Shown one piece after another: positions 1-12,440 of a stretch of 64,000 nt of DNA. This stretch comes from Protea cynaroides. Its lineage: Eukaryota > Streptophyta > Magnoliopsida > Proteales > Proteaceae. The notes under the pieces were generated by a model that was given only the letters and a program-made list of their open reading frames with translations, was not told where the DNA came from and made no database searches. Position 1 is the stretch's first letter. Each line of letters begins with the position of its first letter. The position numbers and the translations under genes were made by a program. Location: assembly GCA_028583415.1 (NCBI GenBank), contig CM053272.1, positions 46,158,685-46,222,684 on the forward strand, written 5' to 3'.

Positions 1-431
1 AATTAGGTTGTCTCTGTATAAATTTCTTATTGTAAGAAGCTTTTGTTTTGGTGGTTTGGGTGCATAGCCTTAAAAAAGTATAAGTTTGCTCAAATGTGTT
101 CCTCTTATTTGAGCTGGATTTGACATGTGACATATGGGCCATGTACAACCTATGAATTTGATTTTTTTTTTTTTCTCTTTTTTTGTTTGTTAGTTTCAAC
201 AGGTTTGTCTAGCTTTGGTATGAGCACAATTTTGCAACAAAAAAATTTTCAGTACTTTTTTTTATGTGTTTTTGTTTCACTTTCCTTTCCTGCTGTTATT
301 TTCTTCCTCATAATTACATAGCATTTGTCAAATTGGTGCCTTTCACTTTCTTATCATTCGATTGTTTTTTGAGCTTTTCTCTCTAGCATTTGTTCTTCTA
401 ATGTGTATACTTGAGTATTAATGTAAGACAA

Positions 432-593
432 AGGTCATACCCACTTCACAAAGCTCCCCGCCACTGCAGGGTCTGGGGAAGGGCTTATGTGCGCAGTCTT
501 ACCCCCGCTTCGCGGAGAGACCGTTTCGATATTTAAACCCATGACTACTAAGTCACAATAGAGCAACTTACTGTTGTGCCGAGACCCGCCCTT
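432..593 (-). mobile_element. Au-type SINE, near full length
   Basis: Read on the minus strand, the element resembles the plant Au SINE: a tRNA-like head, then a body containing the mark CTTCCCCAGACCCTGCAGTG. It is flanked by an 18-bp direct repeat (AGTATTAATGTAAGACAA) at 414-431 and 594-611. That shows a complete insertion made by target-primed reverse transcription. The family name is from memory of the Au consensus; the target duplication is read directly. Confidence 0.85.
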
Positions 594-655
594 AGTATTA
601 ATGTAAGACAATATTTAATTATTCTGGTTGGATTAGTTTCTATCTTTATTAAAAA

Positions 656-725
656 AAGGGTGTACCTAGTGCACGGGGCTCTTGCCATCACGGGGTCTGG
701 GGAGGGCTAATGTATGCAGCCTTAT
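656..725 (-). mobile_element. Au-type SINE fragment (3' half)
   Basis: Shares GGGTCTGGGGAGGGCTAATG and the adjoining GCAGCCTTA with the complete copy just upstream, but the tRNA-like 5' half is missing. No target duplication was found. Probably a 5'-truncated or decayed second insertion. Confidence 0.6.
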
Positions 726-1446
726 TCATGCCACTGCGTTGTAGAACTTGTAGATGATAAGCTGAGCCTTCAACTCCTAAAAAGAGGTATTCCTTACATG
801 CTGCCTATAAAGGAACTATTAAAAAAGGTATTACTGACCTTAAGGCCAATTCTTAGATGCCTCCAACTCAAGGAACTTTTCATAACTTATGGGTGGATCA
901 AAGTCTCACTGGAAGAATAAGAACTCAACGGCAATAGTGGGGATAAAAGAACACATGCACTGACCAAAATAACCGTACTGCAAGTGTATTGCAAACTCAG
1001 GAGGTGTAAAGCAAGTGATACACATGCCCACACATACGGAAGTTTAAAAAAGAAATTCAGTGAGGCACTTCCTCAGGAACCACTGACCATTTCCTTAATA
1101 TAGGGGCCTCCTATAAGTTCAGCTTCACATACTTTTTGGTGTCTTGGCCACCTTCTGTGGCTCTTTCATAATTATTCCCGAAGGTTTATCCTTTTTTTTT
1201 TCCCGGGGTTTTTGTTTAAAATCATTGTTTTTTTATGTGTGCTTGAGTTGCTATTTCAGTTGTGCAGAAGTAGTAAATTACTTGGGAGATTGAAATGGCG
1301 TAGAATTTTCCATTTGTGTGAAACATTGGTAGAATGGTGGAAAACGATGGCATTAATTAGAGAAAATGTAAATATAAAAATCATGAGTAATTACTCAGGT
1401 TTGAAAATACGACAAAATATAACCATCACCATGAATAAAAAGTTTA

Positions 1447-3127
1447 GGGAAAATTTCACCCACCCCCCTTAGGTATACTCATAATTCAACCACCCCTCAT
1501 CTTGGCCCATAATGTCAACCACCTCCTCTACTTTGGAAAATATCCCTTGTCAATCCATTAGGTGATGAGATGTATCATCACTTATATTTTTAATGACAAT
1601 GTATCATCACTTATATTTTTAATAACAATATTACCCCAGGATTATAAAATATCATTTTTGACCTTTGACTGAACCATAAGCAAGAATCATTGCGACCCAG
1701 GCGAGGAAATGAAGTAAAACACAGAACCCAGATTTAATCTGCTCTAGAACAATACAACAGAGCATGCTCAATAGGCTCTGTTCGTTCAAAAGCGAGGTTA
1801 CTTGGTTAAATCGCGGTTAGATTCCCTGCCGTCGCCGCCTCTGAACCGCAGCCCAGACCCAGCCACTGAGTACCTTCCATTCTTGGATCTCGACATCCAT
1901 TCGAGCCCTAACAGTAGCTTCAGGGGGTACCGACACCAGCCCCATCACCTGAATAGCTCCCACCACTTGAGAGGTACCCCTGAAATCCGCCAGTCGCACA
2001 TATGATATCGGATCAACATTGCTGCCGACAGCAATAGCACCATCAGACCGAGCTAACTGTCCCCCATCGGGATATCCCTGCTCTCCAAAGACCTCGGCAG
2101 GACCCTGCGAGCAGGCATATTCACCGAGGGAAACGGAAACGGAAACGGAAATTTCTTACCTGCTGAAATTAAGGATTTACAAAGTATTATTATACATTTA
2201 CAGAACATGAAGAGGATACTGGTCAAATTTTCCACCAATTTCAAAGGTGAGATAACCCCACCAGACGACGCCAAAGAGAGCTCAATGTGGTCACGAAGAG
2301 AACATAGAACACCGAAGCCGTTAGCACTACCTGCAATTGTCTCCAATTCAGAATCAAATCCTTAGAATCTTTCATAAAATTAATTCCAGCAAGATGAGCG
2401 TTTTTATGCATCACCAAGAAAAGCTGAAAGTAACTTGAAATTTCAAGGTCCAGATCTTACTATCACACTGAGTTGTATGATTCCACGAACAAAGGTCCTG
2501 TACGAAAGGAACTGTGTGGGTGAAACACTGAAGGATTGCGTTGAGAAAACAGGTGTTGCCAAGATTCTCAAGTCCTGCTCCCTTAAAACAGAAACCAAAG
2601 AAAATCAGTTAGAATTTATATATAAAAAAAACTTAGGACGAGAGAGAGAGGGATATCATCATAGTGGGTTTGATTTCTCTCTGAAGAATGCCAAACAAAA
2701 GAATTCTTTAGAGAAAAAGAAAAGGCTAGGTTGGCTTCAGTGAGAAAGCCATGAGCACGAAGAATTATCCATCACCTGATCATCTAAGGAATCTACAAGT
2801 GGAGTGGAAGATGGAGTCAACAATAAAGGACCTGATGCTTGGTGCATTGGAGATATACATAGCGTTCATCGGTGTAAATAGGGGCGCGAGAGTTTTTTCA
2901 CTGGCGATGATTCTGTCAGAGAAGTGAGAGAAGGTCACCTCTGTCAAAACGTAATGGGAAAATATAGAATAATCTTGGTGGTAATATTGTCATGTAATGA
3001 TACATCTCATCACCTAATAGATTGACAGGACTATTTTCCAAAGTAGGGGAGGTGGTTGACATTTGGGCCAAGATGAAGGGTGGTTGAATTATGAGTATAC
3101 CTCAGGGGGGGTGGATGAAATTTTCCC
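1447..3127. mobile_element. Mutator-like element with long TIRs and 9-bp target duplication
   Basis: The two ends are inverted copies of each other over about 150-180 bp (1447-1637 and 2975-3127). Both begin GGGAAAATTTCA and share the TATACTCATAATTCAACCAC and GTGATGAGATGTATCAT blocks. The element is flanked by the exact 9-bp duplication AAAAGTTTA at 1438-1446 and 3128-3136. Nine base pairs and long TIRs are the signature of Mutator-like elements. The 1.3-kb interior shows no transposase. It holds GC-richer sequence with short open frames, so it is non-autonomous, perhaps a Pack-MULE. A 36-bp tandem duplication lies in the left TIR around 1570-1625. Confidence 0.88.
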
Positions 3128-4267
3128 AAAAGTTTATTGGCTGCAATACTTGCAGAAGTGCCTTCTATATGGTTTGTGGCCCTCCTCTTTCTGGTGATGG
3201 GCATGGCCAGGACAAAACTTAAGAACAGATTTTTTTCTATTTTGCATGAGTTTCTGCCTTTTTGGGTTTGCAAGTTTCTGGGTTGACACCTCAGACCTTT
3301 TGGAGGGTTTCGTTGTGTGGTGTCATTAGTATTAATTGATTTTAAAACAGTTTCTGATTTGGATGAGGAGTTATTTAAAGATCCGTCACCTTTTTTTTTT
3401 TTTTTGATACTTTAAAGATTCCTCACTTGTTATGGCAGAACAGCATGTTTAGTGGCATGTGTTTTGAGTATCCCTGCTACTGGGTTTTTAGTTTTGTGTG
3501 TTATTTATTTATTAAGTTTTTGAGTTGGTCTTAGTTTTCTACTTTCATTAAACAACTTTTTTTTTTTATCAAATTCATTTTTAGATAAGCAACAGTTTAA
3601 TTGAACAACTTGTTATTTGGGGGTTTTTATATATGGCTGTATATTAGATTTAGCATTTTTGATGAACTTTTGAGCAAGTGAGATTTTTGTTTTGCTTCAG
3701 CTGTGTGGATTGTTGGTGGTACAATGTGGACTCCTTCTAATTGTCTAGGTTGATTGGAACCCTAATCTTTCTTTAAACTTTCTGTTGTTATAAGCTTGTG
3801 AATACTTGTTGTGGTCCTACTGCATTATAAAATATGAAATCTTTGAAGTTTTATTGTTATTTGTTTCCAGATTAGTATCTCGCTTGCTCTTCAACTCTTC
3901 TTCTCCTGTTCTGGATCTTTTGTGTACTGTATGGAGGCCTTGGTTTGTTCTTATAATTTAGTTTATTTATCATAGGCCTATAAGTCACTGAAATTATTTA
4001 TGTAGTGATGGCCCATTTGTAAGGGATGCCCCTGAACTGAGAACAGGTCTCTAACATACTGCACGCATAATTAGATGAAATAATGGAATAACTTAGTTAT
4101 TTACGTGTCTAGGAATCTTAGGATCTTTGGTTCGTCTTCAAATGATCACCAAGGAAGTATGTCTTGTAGCTTCAAGCCTAACATCAAATGCTTTCGAGTT
4201 AAAGATTTGCATTTAAATTCAGAACTTGTTAAAAATGTTGATTATCGTTTGAACTGTCAACTTGCAG

Positions 4268-7200
4268 ATAAGGCAAAATGATCGATTAGCTGTCAGCAAG
4301 CTAGTTACAAGCTTGACAAGGGGAACAGTTCGCTCTCCTTTGGCTCAATGCCTTCTGATTCGTTATACTAGTCAGGTGCACCTGTTTGCTGAAAATAATA
4401 TTATATATTGTGAGGAATCCGTCAAGAAAAGTTACCATCAGTGACTTCTATAGTGTTGGCATTATCAATCATTTTGAAAGTGCTGGTGCAGGTAATACGG
4501 GAGTCGGGCCAGAACATCCAAACCGGAGACCGTCCTTTTTATGATTATCTTGAAAGTTGTCTGCGACACAAAGCTGAAATGGTGATTTTTGAAGCTGCTA
4601 GAGCGATAACCAACTTGAGTGGTGTGACCAGTCGAGAACTGACTCCTGCTATCACAGTTCTACAATTATTCTTGAGTTCATCCAAACCAGTGCTTCGTTT
4701 TGCTGCTGTTCGCACTCTAAATAAGGTGGCTTACTTATTTATCCTCTCCATAGGCAAAAAATATTTATTGTAATCCATCTTCAGTTATTGCTGTATGTGC
4801 ATCAATGTGTTTTCAATTTTGTGCAGGTTGCAATGACTCATCCCATGGCAGTTACAAATTGCAATATAGACATGGAAAGCTTAATATCAGATCAAAACAG
4901 AAGCATTGCTACACTTGCTATCACTACTCTCTTGAAAACAGGAAATGAGTCAAGTGTAGATCGCCTGATGAAACAGATAACCAACTTCATGTCTGATATT
5001 GCCGATGAGTTCAAGATTGTTGTTGTGGAAGCAATTCGATCTTTGTGCCTTAAGTTCCCGCTGAAGTATCGAACATTGTGAGTGACCTCGGATCTTATTT
5101 CTGAAGTTGTGTGCCTCAAATTTTAAATTCGGATTTGGATTGGAATAAATTTTCCTTCTGCGTATTTTTAGGATGAACTTCTTGAGCAACATTCTCAGAG
5201 AAGAAGGTGGTTTTGAGTATAAGAAGGCAATTGTTGACTCAATTGTTATCCTAATAAGAGATATACCAGATGCTAAAGAAAGTGGACTGTTTCATCTCTG
5301 TGAATTTATTGAAGATTGTGAATTCACATATCTGTCTTCTCAGGTGGACATTTGCTCAATAATTTTCATCTGATTCAGTTTATTGAGCTGCTTGAAATTG
5401 TGCTTGGTTGTGTTACTGTGTTTTCTTATTTTGTTTATTCTTCTGTATGTTTCCAGATACTTCATTTTCTGGGAAATGAGGGGCCAAAGACATCTGATCC
5501 CAGCAAATACATAAGGTACATTTATAACCGTGTGATTCTTGAAAATGCTACCGTTCGGGCTAATGCTGTGAGTACATTGGCAAAGTTTGGTGCTATGGTT
5601 GATTCCTTGAAGGTAATGTCGTATTCTATCACTTTATCAGCTTCTACTGAATATTTTCTCATGTAATTTTTGTTGTGATTCTTGCTGGACTAATTGTTGC
5701 AGCCTCGAATATTTGTTCTGTTGAGACGCTGCCTCTTTGACAGTGATGATGAGGTGAGTTTCACTAATTCACTGTAATATGTGGTTCTTGTCTTTAAATT
5801 GGTGATGCTTGAAAATTAACTTTAACTATTGAAGCTGGTTGATTCTAAATGTGTTTTGTAAATTCAAGTGATGCCCATTCTTTGTAAATGCGTCATACTA
5901 TAATTTGGTTATCTAAATTGTTTTTGTGATTTACTTTTGAGAATGCAGACTGGATATGTTGGTTGAAGTGTGTTGTGGTGAGACTATTGTAATATTGTTA
6001 GATAATAACATCTGAATGCATTTCTGTTTCAAATGTTGCATCAATGTTCCAGGAAGTAGCAAAATGATACATGCTTCATTAGCCATTTCTGCTGGTGATG
6101 TTTAGTGACTTTATTCTCCTGTTTTTTGGCTTTGGGTGGTTATCACGGCTGTTGCCCCTTAATTTAAGTTCTCTTAGGTCAATAACTTCTAATTGAACCT
6201 CCAATGGGGTCGGCTACACGGATCTTTAGCCGAGCCCATTTTGTTTGGAAAAAAGCCTAGTTGAGTTGAGCTGGAGTCAATAAACTCCTGTGATTTAGAC
6301 GAGATAGTAGAGCCTCATTATTTCTTTATTTATATGCTCATCGGTCTGCTTTAATTTTTTTTGTTAGTTATTCATACCTAACCCTTTTTTTTTTCTTTCT
6401 TTTCCTTACAAGACTTATTTTCCTCTCCAATTTTATTTTTTTTTGTTTAATATGCTTGATGTCTTTAAATAGTGAATACTAACTTGAATCGAAATTTATG
6501 TTAATGTGTAAATTCTAAAGAGAAAAGAGGAAGAATGGAGAGGGAAGAGATGGAAAGAAGAAGGAGAGAATGCTGTAACTTTGGGATTCTCAATAATGTG
6601 TTGAGACTGACCATATACTTTTTCCCCCCTTAAATGTTTACACTGCCTTGTACTCTTGTTTATAGGTGTTATGCAGCTCCATATGTAGAAGCATCATTAT
6701 ATATTCTATCTTAGTAGGAAATTTTATTTTACGTACCAACTTGGACCATATTTATGTGCTACTATACAACGATTATAATATACTTAGAAACGATATCTAG
6801 ACATTATGTTTCCTAATACAGTATCTGCTCACATTGTCGAGTCATAAGTTTGCTCACTTTATTTTACAATCCACTTAGCTCTTCATCTTGTTCCATTGGA
6901 AGTAAAGGATCAAGACTATGTGACTTGTATTCATCGCTGGAGCATATGTTCAATTCTCTTTGAATTGTTCAGTTTGTATTGTGTGTTTATAGTGTAACTT
7001 TCCTTGGGTAGCATTTCAGCTTAAACTATTCAATGTTTTGGTTTCCTCCCCCCCCCCCCCCCCCCCCACCCCCCACAGCAGTTTTCTCTGTTTTATGGCT
7101 GCACAACCAATCTTGATTCTGAGTCATTCTAATTGCTAAGCATTTTTATCTGCCAATCTTTACACAGGTTCGTGACAGGGCGACACTCTATCTAAATACA

Positions 7201-10200
7201 CTTGGAGGTGATGGTTCAGTTGTTGAAACTGATAAAGATGTTAAAAACTTCCTCTTTGGATCATTGGATGTTCCACTGGCCAACTTGGAGACAAGTTTGA
7301 AGAACTATGTAAGTACTTTTTTTCTTTTTAGTCGTTATTAAGTCTTATAGGATACTTCTTGCCTCTTGGACAGTGTACGTGCTTTACTGATTATTTTTAT
7401 CACTGTCACTACCAAAGAATTTTTCTTTTTCTTTTTTGGGGGGGGGTTAATGAAGGAACATTATGACCTCATATTTTTATGATATTTGTACAGGAGCCTT
7501 CAGAAGAACCATTTGATATTGATGCTGTACCTAAAGAGGTCAAGTCACAGCCTCTGGCCGAGAAGAAAGCCCCTGGTAAAAAGCCTGCTGGTTTGGGTGC
7601 TCCTCCAACTGGTCCAACATCAACCATTGATACTTATGAAAAACTACTATCATCCATCTCTGAGTTTTCAAGCTTTGGACAGCTTTTCAAGGTTCCTTTG
7701 TTTTTTGTTATGTCTACAATTTGGAATGCATTTGGTGATTTGTTTGTTATAGATTGCTGAGTCTTTCCTTTCTTCTTTTTTTTCGCAGTCATCAGTACCT
7801 GTGGAACTGACAGAAGCTGAGACAGAATATGCAGTTAATGTTGTAAAGCACATTTATGATGGGAACGTCGTGTTTCAGTTCAACTGCACAAACACCATTC
7901 CAGAACAACTGCTGGAAAATGTAAATGACCAGTTTTACCATGTAATTTTTTTTTCCATCCCACTTGATAGTTAATTACAATTCAATTTTGTGTTTTTCAT
8001 TTCTTGTCAGGTCACTGTTATAATGGATGCCACTGAAGCAGAGGAATTCTCTGAAGTTACTTCCAAGCCTTTAAGATCCCTTCCGTATGATTCAGCAGGG
8101 CAGACTTTTGTAGTATTTGAGAAGCCAGTTGGAGTCCCTGCCGTGGGGAAGTTCTCAAATATGTTAAAATTTATTGTTAAAGAGGTACAACTGCTGCTTA
8201 GCTATTTGCTTTTCTTTCCCCTCGTTCCTCCCTCTATAAAAAGAAAAAAAGGCTTTTTTGTTTAAGTGTCTGTCTACTGAGCTATGGGCTCATGTACAGC
8301 CTGTCAGGGTGTTTGTACAAGTCATACTTGAAGAGTTGTGCTATCTTTTTTAAGAAAATTTTAGGGTCTCTAGAAGTAGGTTTTGGTGGAGAAAGCTGAA
8401 GATTTTGATTTTCTGAAAAGAAGTCAGGGCTACTGTTGGATACTGGAAAAGAGTTGGTAGGGTAAATGGATACCAAGACATGGCCTGACGTATTCTCCTG
8501 TCTATCTACTCGGATGCTGCACTGAAGGTTTTTTTTTTTTAATCATTCATTAGACAAAGAGAATTAAAGCTTGATGTACGAAGAAAATCTGAGATAGATT
8601 GGACCTTTGTAACCGACAGCTTGCAGGCATTGAGCTGATGTGATGGTGTCCCGGTAGTATCAGCATTAGCTTCTGCTGCATTACTAAACCATATACCTGA
8701 TGCTAATATAATATTTTTTTCTATTGTCCCAAATACTCTTTTTTTAGTTGAGAAATGCTGAGTCATCAGTAATCCTATCTTGAAACTTTACAAAATTTTC
8801 AAGAGTTCCATTGGATTTGGTATTTTGCTACTCATACAGAAACCTTGTTAAACATTAGAAAAGTCTGTCAGTAAATTCATTTGTTATTGCAGCTATCTCA
8901 TTGTTCCAATTCTTAGGAATTGGCAATAGTTATCACCATCAACATTTTAATATATACTAGCAAACATGCACGTGTGGTAAAATATTGGGCTGGGGTAGAG
9001 AGAGGAGGGATAGAGAAGAGGACATATCACTATGTGAGTGTTCTGTCGGATAATCAGATTTTATTGGATTAACTCATCTCCTAATCAGATTTGGATCAGA
9101 TCAGGTGTGAGCCAACTTGAATCTGACCTGTTGACATCCTGATCATTATATGAGGCACGGTATGGATTGCCCATGTGTCAAATCTCAGAGCCAAATTTAA
9201 TCACTTAACCTTTGATGTAGGCATTTTCCCTAATATTATCAGCCGTCCAATTGTTCATGACATTTGCCTAATTTGTTGTGTCTCACACCCATGACTCTAG
9301 GTGAGGTGGTGAGGAAAGACATATATAGCTTAGGCTTTGTTTCAAGTATGACCTCGAACAGAGCTGATTGGAGGTCAAAAATCCATGTAACCAACCCCAT
9401 TTGGTTGGGATAGGACTTTGTTGTTGTTGTTGTTGTGTCTCCCACCTAGCCAGGGAGAATAAGCACATAAGCTCTTCATATGCTCAAATTGTGGGCTTGT
9501 TAAGATAACACTCTTAGAACCTCTTGAGACAGCATTGCAGTTAGTAGTAATTCTTATCTGTACTTAGAGTGGAGCATCTAGTGAGGCATCCCCCCCATAG
9601 TCATTAGGTGGGTTGAACTGTCAATTGATTAGAGCATGGAGGTTCGAGGTCTCGATTCCATTGAGAATCTTACCGTAATCATGGGGTGATGGTTTGATGT
9701 GTCACTTCAAGAGAGAGAGAGAGAGAGTGAGACAGTTAATTTGTGTGCAGGAGGGAGACTAGTTGTAACCAAATTGTGACTTGGTTATTTGGTTAAACAG
9801 TTCAAGAACTGTCCTTTCAGATATGCTATTGTGCATAAGAAGAGCTTAAGAATCTTATTGATTAATCAAAGACTTGCGAAAAATAACCTTTTTTTTTTCC
9901 TTACAATTTCTTTTACAAAGCTTATCAAAACATGTGCCTTTTGTGGGACTAAGCACATCTCTCCTATTTGTTAATTACAACTAGCATGAAGATGAACTTT
10001 CTATGTTTCTAGAGCTAACTAAAAGTCTTGGTGATGCGAAGGGCATCCTCCCCCCTTATCCCACTGTGTTTATTTGGCAGCTTAATCTATTTCTAGTATT
10101 CCTAATTTCAGAAAAAAGGTACCCTATAATGTTTCACATGTATTTATGCTAAAAAAATTATGCTTTAAACTTGTGGATGAGTACAGCTTTTTGACTTGGA

Positions 10201-11472
10201 AACTTTTATATGTATTGCTCCAATTTCTGTTGGCTTTTGTCAGGTTGATCCTACTACTGGTGAAGCAGAGGATGATGGTGTTGAAGATGAGTATCAGCTG
10301 GAGGACCTTGAGGTCGTGCCTGCAGATTATATTTTGAAAGTGGGGGTCTCCAATTTTAGGAATGCATGGGAAAGCATGGGCCCAGATAATGAGCGTGTTG
10401 ATGAATATGGGCTTGGGGTAAGGGAGAGCCTGGCTGAGGCTGTGAATGCTGTCATCAACATTCTTGGCCTGCAGCCCTGTGAGGTAAGTCTTGTTATCTT
10501 ATCATGACACTATCCCATGGACGTCAAAACAACTAACAATTTGGAGAAGTTTTGGCATCTTGGTGTGCATGATATATGAACATCTTGGAGTCCATGTTCC
10601 ACACTTAGATTCAACTCCCACCTGCAACTCCGATTTTTCCAAGGATGGTCTCCTGTTGAAACTTCACCTAAATTGCTTGCGATTTAACCCCAAGGGATAG
10701 CTCAGTTGGTAAAGACCAACACCTCAGAGAGGTCTTGAGTTCAACTCTCTTTGGTGCCTAAAACTCCCATTTCACCTGCATACAACCAACTACTAATCTG
10801 CTTACCCCATAGCTCAAAGAAAAAGGAAACTGTGGGAAATAAAAAGAAAGAGGACATATGACAGAAGGATAGTGGTTGGACTAGATGAAACATCAGGCTC
10901 GTCATCGATTTCTAGGACCTTTAGGTTTTTGTAATGCTCAAAGTTGGATAGTTAGGTGAAAAAATGTATATTTGCTTTTCATCTACTGGTAATTTAAGAG
11001 GCGTAACCTTACCCAAATGTTCCGATTTATGGGTTTGTACACATGCACTAGTTGCCTACTGGATTCGCTTCAGTTTTTACTGTTGGAACAGCAGCCAAGT
11101 AGAAAATGTGTCGGTGGTTTTCTTTTATCCATCTTGCAAATTGTGCATTGCTAATTTTATTTTTTATTTTTTGGTTTTTTTAATGATTTGTTGAGTGGTA
11201 GTTGGGATACTGATGGTTATTCCAACAAAAAAAATTGTTTTGGCTGATGAAAGGTTTTGTATGTTTGTACTATGCAGGGCACTGAGGTTGTCCCAAGCAA
11301 TTCAAGATCACACACATGTTTGTTGTCTGGCGTGTTCATAGGCAATGTCAAGGTTCTTGTCCGTTTATCATTTGGGATTGACGGGCCCAAGCAGGTTGCC
11401 ATGAAGCTGGCAGTTAGATCTGAAGATCAAGCTGTTAGTGATGCTATCCATGAGATTATTGCCAGCGGTTGA
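4268..11472 (+). CDS. Coatomer subunit gamma (COPI coat), 3' part of gene, 12 exons
   Basis: Gamma-COP is a subunit of the COPI coat that drives Golgi-to-ER and intra-Golgi vesicle traffic. Exons with GT-AG borders and consistent phase: 4268-4375, 4492-4725, 4827-5077, 5172-5343, 5457-5612, 5703-5753, 7168-7308, 7494-7691, 7789-7920, 8011-8184, 10244-10483, 11278-11472 (TGA). Together they encode 683 residues. The first ~370 are the alpha-solenoid adaptin-like trunk (for example RSPLAQCLLIRYTSQ, SRELTPAITVLQLFLSS). A Lys/Pro/Gly hinge follows (EKKAPGKKPAGLGAPP), then the appendage (VELTEAETEYAVNVVKHIY) to the C-terminus AIHEIIASG. Plant gamma-COP is about 885 aa, so roughly 200 N-terminal residues are missing. 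I found no earlier exon in 1-4267, so the incoming intron probably starts outside the window. All visible exons are intact. Family assignment is from remembered homologues and is very secure. Confidence 0.95.
9299..9437 (+). mobile_element. RTE-type LINE, 3'-end fragment
   Basis: The segment matches the last ~140 bp of the longer RTE copy at 52319-53062 (shared GTTTCAAGTATGAC, GAACAGAGCTGAT, GGTTGGGATAGGACTTTG) and ends in (TTG)n, the tail type of RTE LINEs. It is 5'-truncated and lies in the coatomer intron between the exons ending at 8184 and starting at 10244. Confidence 0.75.
10690..10850 (+). mobile_element. tRNA-derived SINE-like sequence
   Basis: A Pol III box A-like motif TAGCTCAGTTGG (10698-10709) is followed at tRNA-like spacing by a box B-like motif GTTCAACTC (10739-10747), and then by non-tRNA sequence. 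It does not close into a mature tRNA cloverleaf, so a tRNA-derived SINE is more likely than a tRNA gene. The 3' end is approximate and no target duplication was identified. It lies in the last coatomer intron. Confidence 0.5.
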
Positions 11473-12440
11473 TGCTAGAATTTGTTTCATTGACAGTTTT
11501 TTATGGCACTAGAGATCTCGGTTTTGTATGTAGCAGAGTTATCAGAATCAGACAAAAGTATATGGCAAGCAAGAAATGGACTGTTTTGATGAGGTTTCGG
11601 AAGAAGGGGACAATCCATATCCAGGGAATGAGGAGTATAATTCCGTTTGTTTCTTTGGGTTTTATACTCTTTTATCTCCGTAGCTTCAATATGTGAACAG
11701 TTGATTCCCTGACTCTGAACAAATGACTAGTTCTATTACAGGGTTTGTTTCTTCAACCCCTTCCATCACACAAAATACGTGAATAATGGTAGGGCCAGTT
11801 CTTTCATATCTAATATACAGGTTGTCTCATACTCTCTTGAATGCTGTTCAATTATTTTATTCTAATGCCTGCAAGCCACACTGGACTCTCAATTATGGTT
11901 ATTTTTTCTACTTGAGCGTAATGTCTTGTCTGTTCTTTACCCCTGTCAGTTTGTTCAGACAAAATAGGTATTGGATTGGCTGGATCGGCCTATTCGTATT
12001 GGTTTTGGATCTGAACAATCTGTCATCCATTCTCTGATCCAATTCTATTCTATTTTAATATGCTCATATATGATAATAGTATTGATCACGTGTCAGTTTT
12101 CCAATGGATTCTTATGGTTTTGGACATGGATTATACGGTGTCTGATATCAGGATTTAAAACCTTTGTTCAGACCAGGCTGCTTGGGATGAGCTTTATGCC
12201 TTCGCTTTATGCCTTCTGGTGCCTCTCTTTCTCAGTTCTTTGGGGCTGTCATCTTATCTGTTATGTTTTCCACTATAACTTATGTTTGGACTGGTTCTCC
12301 TTTTGGTCTTTCCATGAGCATTTCTGCATCAATTCGATCCAACTGGGAGAATTTTGTATTCTGGGTTCGTGAGGCAGAGCATGCACATGCACGCAGAATT
12401 TCGGAGGGAAGAAAGTTCCACCATGCCTGAAGAAAGTTCC
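11473..12440 (+). other. Coatomer gamma 3' UTR and downstream region
   Basis: AT-rich sequence after the coatomer stop. A 73-codon open frame at 12209-12430 (start MPSGASLSQFFGAV, end RRISEGRKFHHA) has a hydrophobic first half and a charged tail. It is not recognised and could be chance or a gene fragment. No polyadenylation site could be fixed. Confidence 0.4.

Larger units (their letters stand above)
1..4267 (+). other. Intron of the coatomer gamma gene (5' end outside window)
   Basis: The acceptor TTGCAG ends at 4267. No coatomer-like coding sequence was found before it, so the stretch is read as one long intron. It contains an Au SINE (432-593), a second SINE fragment (about 656-725) and a Mutator-like element (1447-3127). 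The rest is T-rich intronic DNA. Short ORFs here (for example at 127 and 1212) match nothing I recognise. Confidence 0.7.

Noticed and set aside
9600..9720. Possible second tRNA-like SINE (GGTTCGAGGTCTCGATTCC)
   Set aside because: A box B-like motif is visible but no convincing box A at the right spacing.
10690..10765. tRNA gene
   Set aside because: Box A and box B motifs are present but the acceptor and anticodon stems do not pair, and SINE-like sequence follows.
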